From Drosophila persimilis (Eukaryota > Arthropoda > Insecta > Diptera > Drosophilidae), in NCBI RefSeq assembly GCF_003286085.1, contig NW_020825338.1:372001-436000 (forward strand): a stretch of DNA of 64,000 nucleotides, given 5' to 3'. Under the pieces are notes generated by a model. The model did no database searches. It worked only from the letters and a program-made list of their open reading frames with translations, and had not been told where the DNA came from. Below, piece after piece: positions 59,741 through 64,000 of the stretch. The translations under genes and the position numbers were made by a program. The number at the start of each line of letters is the position of its first letter. Position 1 is the stretch's first letter.

Positions 59741-61564
59741 CGAAAGACTATCCTTCTCAGATCATAAGTACATTCAGTTCAAGTAAAATTCAAACACCCT
59801 TCGAAGATAACAGTCCATAGAAATTCCCGGAATTTGGAAACGAGCGCTCCAGTGTGTTAAGATTTTTCCAATATAGTGGTGCAATTCTGTTGAGGTAATT
59901 ATCCATCCAGCTGTAGCGACCCGTTGAAAAATGTTCTGTTCTTTCCGCTGAAACGCTGGTCTAAAAGTTACGGATTGGTTATTCCCGGAGACCTCTATTG
60001 GACACGTGCCCGTACCAAAGTAGCACCGAATGAACCCCACCGTTCGACGTGTGCATGAGGCGGTAGCCGAGGATATGGAATTGCTCCTCCAATAAACCAG
60101 ATCGGTGTTATCTGCAATCTTCACCTGGACAAGTTCGACCCATGGGGATGAGCTGAGTGACGACTCAAATACACCAGTCGCCCCTCGCTCGATCCATATG
60201 TGCCGGCGTACATAACCTCACGCAGTAGATGGACCGCGGTCATTGACCCCTGGCCTCGACAGCAGCTGATGTGACCTGCGCCCGGTACAATCTTGTGCCA
60301 CCCGCAGACCTCGAGTAGGAACTCGGAACCCTGTTCTTTTATCCGCTTTCTGTTAAACAACGTTCTTTTGATACGGCAAATGCGCAAAAGCCAATTAAAT
60401 CCGGTATAAACGAAATAGGAATTCCTGTTGTAACTATCCGTTGGTCTTCAACCATGATCACGGTTTTATACATATATTACTCATGCCTTTGATGGATTTT
60501 CCATATACCCGGTTTTTGTCTGGTTTTGGCACTGACCAAGTTAACGTAATGCAGTTTAAAGCTTTCTTGTTCCTAACCATTTTTATAGATTTAAGATTAT
60601 TATACCCTACCTCGCCCCTATGATACTCTTTCCCCCGTATATGCTGTATAGTAGTACCCTGTACATGTAAGAAAATATCGAATAGCAGGCTTGTATTAGG
60701 GACTAGATTCTATTAGCGTTAGGTTTTATAGGAATTTAAACGAAGAACTATGGATTGCGTAAATAGAGTTAGTTTGGAAATGAACCAAGGCTAAATATAT
60801 TATATCGGAACCATGCAACCGCGTCTGACGGAGATGTGACCCACCGCAGCCTTTGTTGGAGGGATCCTGACTGTTAATAGGTGGCCCTGAAGGATCATGG
60901 TAGGGTGGGCGATCTGATCAGTGATCTTTTTCGTTTACGTATCCATGCTGATCTGTCCCTTTGACCCCCTGTATGCCGTTACCGAGTATCCTTTCCCTAC
61001 TCGTACGCGATTTTTTTTTATAAATTCTAATCTCGACCATTTGCCAGAGCTCTAAATGGGTAGTAAACTGTCCTCCATGCCCACACCCCGCCGACCAGAG
61101 ACAAAAGCCGAAGTTATCATCAGCTTCTATAACCTGTACGTTGTGTGCTACACTAGGTCCCCTAGAGACCCTATCCAAAGAGTTACTGGACGCCTACCAC
61201 GCATCGTTCAAATCCTCGAGAGCAAACAAGAGGTCCAAGCCATTCTGGTGGAGCCGGGATCTTTCTCTCTAAAAGAACAACCTCAAGGAATACTTTAAGA
61301 TCGCCCAACATGCGAACGAAGAGACCGATAATGTGGAATGCGTCATCGGACGCCATTGTGTCGTTCCAAGCTTGGTCGACATCATTAATCGTTGTTTAAC
61401 AAGTACCTTCTTAAGTGGCAGCAAAACAAGAAAAAAAAAACAGTGAAATATATCCCTGACTATGAAGTATTAATTAAAAATCTACACACTTTCGACGGGG
61501 CACCCGTTTGGGTATGTTAAGGTAGTGCAACCGAGCGAAAGGGTATACATAGATGTGTATACAT
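59741..61564. other. Unrecognised sequence between LINE and Tc1 elements
   Basis: I cannot assign this stretch. Two adjoining minus-strand frames (60121-60387 and 59774-60124) look partly protein-like, with EVCGWHKIVPGAGHISCCRG and ADNTDLVYW. A plus frame at 61056-61298 reads MGSKLSSMPTPRRPETKAEV and then IQRVTGRLPRIVQILESKQE. All are broken and match no family I know. The sequence probably belongs to one or more decayed retroelements. Confidence 0.4.
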
Positions 61565-61937
61565 ACACTAGTCGGCATAACTTTTTTTGAGTTAATAAAG
61601 AATTTTCGATTTATTTTTCTTTTAAATATATAACTAATTGTAACTTAAAAATAAGGAAACAAATATATATTTTCATTCAAACTTAAAAAGATTTCAATTA
61701 ATAAGTAATTTCACAGTATGGCATAAGAATTTTGACTAGATTGTTTAATTTAAATAACAAAGTTTAAACTTTACAAAAGTGAATGAATTAAGCAAAATTT
61801 AATAAAATATATTCCTCCTTTAGCTGCAATAACTTTTTGGAGTCGCCGTGTTACAGAATCCACTAAATGTTTGCAGTATCTCCGGAGATACAGCTTGCCA
61901 AAGGGTATTGAGCTCAGAAATGGTCTTTTCTCTCGTT
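61565..61937 (-). mobile_element. Tc1-like element, terminal fragment in reverse
   Basis: The left end carries ACTAGTCGGCATAACTTTTT (61568). A related copy, CACAGTATGGCATAAGAATT, lies 146 bp inside in the same orientation, the IR/DR arrangement seen in Minos-, S- and Paris-like elements. Further in, the minus strand encodes the transposase C-terminus: ISELNTLWQAVSPEILQ, and in a shifted frame VTRRLQKVIAAKGGIY. It is therefore the 3' end of a Tc1-like element read backwards, joined near 61937 to a sense-strand fragment of the same family. Confidence 0.65.
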
Positions 61938-62804
61938 TTGTTGAACGAAACTGTTCACCATCAAATTAAGAAGTTTAAAAAACATAATGGTTTCAAAAAT
62001 TTAACCATATCAGGCGCCAAGCGTAAAACAACTCCCACTGAACGCGCATTTAAAAAAAATGTGTTTCTGAAGCCTCAAATTGCTGCATACTTCTTCAACT
62101 TTACCGCAGAGAACCCAAACAGTTAACGCAGTCCGACGATGTTTAAAGGAATGACATTTTAATACTTATAAGTCCAAGGACGGGACGTTTATAAGAAAGG
62201 CAAACAAACTAAAAAGACTGGCCTTTGCAAAGGAGTATGTGCATAAGCCAAGGGAGTTCTGGAGAAGCGTTTTGTGGACTGATGAAAGCTCATTTGAGTA
62301 TTACTCATAAAAAAACTAAAGATTTCATAAGAATGCCCACAAATCAAAGAAAAAATAAACGGTTTGTAAAAAAGTGAGCCATGGCGGAGGCTCTGTCATG
62401 GTTTGGAGATGTTTTGCATACAGTGGGCTAGGAGACTTTATTCCTATAACCGGCTCAATGAACCAGGGCAAATGTTTATACACCCTGCATGAACACGCAT
62501 TCCCCTCCGGTAAGAGGCTGATTGGAGAGTCATTAATCCTGCAACAGGATAACGCCCCACGCTACAAAGCCCATATGATTACCACATTTTTGAGGGATGT
62601 TGGTGTTACCACCTTGAACTGGCCTCCTCAAAGTTCAGATTTGAATATTATTGAAAACGTCTGGTTTCTTTTAAAAAGCAAAAGAACAGTTTCGGTTAAC
62701 AAAACGAAAGAAAAGACAATATCTGAGCTCAATTCCTTTTGGCAAGCGGTAACTCCGGAGATCCTTCAAAACCTTTTCAAAGTTATTGCAGCTAAAGGAG
62801 GAAT
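61938..62804 (+). pseudogene. Tc1-like transposase (truncated, frameshifted)
   Basis: The transposase cuts and pastes its element. The sense fragment begins inside the paired-like DNA-binding domain (HHQIKKFKKHNGFKNL, then GAKRKTTPTERAF). It reaches the catalytic core with LWTDESSFEYYS (first Asp), LQQDNAPRYKAHM (second Asp) and NWPPQSSDLNIIENVW (Glu), so the DD34E residues survive. Stops and frame shifts occur near 62125, 62310 and 62370, and the C-terminus is internally deleted relative to the reverse copy at 61.8 kb. It ends at AAAGGAGGAAT and is followed at once by LINE sequence. The open frame running past this point into the LINE is artefactual. Confidence 0.75.
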
Positions 62805-62805
62805 T

Positions 62806-62936
62806 GGCGAAAATCCTCTAGCTGAACCATTCACGAGGGTGCCGGCTGGGCAATGGACACTGCATTACCCCGGACAAGGGTAATGCACTGTCGCTTGCTC
62901 TGTCCGGGGTAATGCAGTGTCTAGCTAAGGCTATGG
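62806..62936 (+). ncRNA. HDV-like self-cleaving ribozyme at a LINE 5' end (candidate)
   Basis: In HDV ribozyme order I see: a P1 5' remnant (GGC, 62806-62808); a P2 5' strand (TAGC, 62819-62822); P3 ACC/GGT enclosing a 9-nt loop (62826-62840); the P1 3' strand GCCGGC (62841-62846); TGGGCAA (62847-62853); a 23-bp P4 hairpin (62854-62876 with 62901-62923, 20 bp perfect); J4/2 GCTAAG with the presumed catalytic C at 62925; and the P2 3' strand GCTA (62930-62933). ACC-loop-GGT, TGGGCA and GCTAAGG are the same blocks as in the antigenomic HDV ribozyme. P1 has only three firm pairs plus two G-U, so this copy may be truncated and inactive. Such ribozymes are known at the 5' ends of R2, Baggins and RTE elements, where they free the RNA's 5' end. 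Confidence 0.6.
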
Positions 62937-63070
62937 TACGGCGTCTTCCCGATTCAAAGTAGGGGGAACCGAACCAGGGCCATGGCTAGAGGTGCCTGGC
63001 GGTCAGGCCTAAAACGCTAGGGGGTGGTCCCCCCGAAAAATATTAATCAGTATGGACCCTCCGACCAAAT

Positions 63071-64000
63071 ATGGAGGCGAAGATAGATGAAGCACGGGTT
63101 GGGATGTCAACCCAAACGTCGGTGGGAAGCGTGACTGCTAACACCGGCGGGCACGGGAAGGAGCAATCCTCTCTGCGTATCGCCAGCGGTCACACCTCAG
63201 ACTTGGCGGGAGCAGGACAAGTCAGTTGTAAAGCTACTGCCCCAACAACAACAACAAAAACAACTCTCTCCGCAGCCTGCAAGTTGAGCCGCACAGATGC
63301 CGTAGTCGACGCAGACACGGATCTGGAGAGCGTGCTCTCTCTAAGCAGGACGGAGGAAGAGAGCTTTCTCTGCTCGCCGGAACCAGGCATCAGCTCCCTG
63401 CGTAGGGAAGGGCCGAAGCGTTCCAAGGAGGGGATGAATGCCAAAGCACAATACAAAGCGGCCCTTAACATCAAAAGCCGGCTGCAAGGTAAAGTAGACA
63501 TCTCCCAGGAGGAGAAGGTCAAGCTAGCCTGGGCCGAGCAGCGAGTAGAGGAGGGCCGGCTACATTACGCTCAGATGACACAGATGAGGGCGTCGAATGG
63601 CGAATATGCCAATAAGGTGGAGGAGATGATGGCCACCAAGAGGCAACGCTCGACTGCGAGTGCCATTAAAGACACTCCAGCGAGCAAGCGGCAACGCGGG
63701 CCCAAGAGTGCAGCCCCTCCACCGAAAGCGGCCAAGAAGCCAGCGAAACCGAATGCGAAGGTCAGCGATGTGACCAAACGACATTTGATCGTTGCACTCA
63801 TCGACCGGAGCGAGGAAAACGGCAAGATGTCAGTGGCACAGTGGAAGCTGGTGCACGCGCGTCTCGTCGACGCACTGTTTGCACATATGGAGGAAGACCC
63901 GCGGCCCCAATGCCCACGTTCGATGGTGCTAGGTGGCTAAATGGGGTTAAGATCCTAAAGTGCAACGACGATCCAACCCTAAGGTGGCTGACGCGTACGG
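63071..64000 (+). pseudogene. LINE ORF1 protein (frameshifted, incomplete)
   Basis: ORF1 proteins bind the element RNA. The frame starts at ATG 63071. It has a Ser/Thr/Gly-rich N-terminus, an acidic region (DAVVDADTDLESVLSLSRTE) and a helical, charged region at about residues 120-200 (YKAALNIKSRLQGK, then EEKVKLAWAEQRVEE). A basic Lys/Pro/Ala stretch follows (PPPKAAKKPAKPNAK), and then MSVAQWKLVHARLVDAL, the conserved lead-in to the C-terminal domain. A one-base shift near 63905 ends the frame at 63940, while the correct continuation MPTFDGARWLNGVKIL lies in the next frame from 63910 to the window edge. The zinc knuckles expected further on are outside the window. Confidence 0.7.

Larger units (their letters stand above)
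62806..64000 (+). mobile_element. LOA-clade LINE, 5' end (runs off the window)
   Basis: A non-LTR retrotransposon starts within three bases of where the ribozyme model predicts its 5' end. About 265 nt of leader precede ORF1. The ORF1 C-terminus reads PTFDGARWLNGVKILKCNDD, typical as I remember it of LOA-clade elements such as Bilbo, TRIM and Baggins. ORF2 lies beyond the window. It directly abuts the Tc1-like fragment, with no target-site duplication that I can identify. Confidence 0.65.

Noticed and set aside
62374-62883. 169-codon frame taken as one protein
   Set aside because: It fuses Tc1 transposase to the LINE leader and ribozyme; the homology ends at 62804.

Overview
The window is insect DNA, almost certainly Drosophila. 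The firmest anchor is a complete odorant receptor gene at 19.07-20.41 kb whose protein I recognise as the Or92a orthologue (406 residues, three exons with 55- and 62-nt introns). The surrounding DNA is a long AT-rich intergenic landscape full of microsatellites. The repeat content (LOA-clade LINEs, a Ulysses/Osvaldo-like LTR element, mini-me/SGM-like short repeats, many short GGGNNN arrays) fits the obscura group best, and Or92a places the region on Muller element E; both statements are inference.

Region 1 (1-46.9 kb) is gene-poor euchromatin. Besides Or92a it holds a tandem same-strand pair of small genes I do not recognise (6.51-7.63 kb, two exons, Arg/Asn/Gly-rich; 7.96-8.38 kb, one exon). 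It also holds decayed transposon scraps: mariner transposase at 9.3 and 34.5 kb, Ty3/gypsy pol at 9.7-10.5 kb, LINE fragments at 4.1 and 25.1 kb, and mini-me-like repeats near 38.8 and 40.3 kb. The rest is microsatellites, including at least six G-rich arrays able to form G-quadruplexes.

Region 2 (47.1-64 kb) is a nested transposon island. A CR1/Jockey-type LINE (endonuclease at 47.1-48.3 kb, reverse transcriptase at 58.9-59.7 kb) is split by a 10.6-kb Ty3/gypsy-class LTR retrotransposon. That element has about 0.93-kb LTRs, a tRNA-Lys(CUU)-type primer site, gag and pol, and a long third ORF downstream of pol. Its LTRs are about 98.5% alike by eye, yet gag and pol carry several breaks. The third ORF looks like a self-contained cassette: its own TATA/initiator, an unusual repeat-rich coiled-coil protein interrupted by one in-frame amber in a CAG tract, and its own AATAAA plus A-run. 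Between it and the 3' LTR lies a regular 33-bp array of TATCG cores that includes a perfect DRE octamer.

Further right come about 1.8 kb of unrecognised sequence, a Tc1-like element made of two fragments in inverted orientation, and the 5' end of a LOA-clade LINE that runs off the window. At the very start of that LINE I see the ordered parts of an HDV-like self-cleaving ribozyme (P3, P1 3' strand, TGGGCAA, a 23-bp P4, GCTAAG, P2 3' strand). This and the third-ORF cassette with its TATCG array are the most interesting items here.
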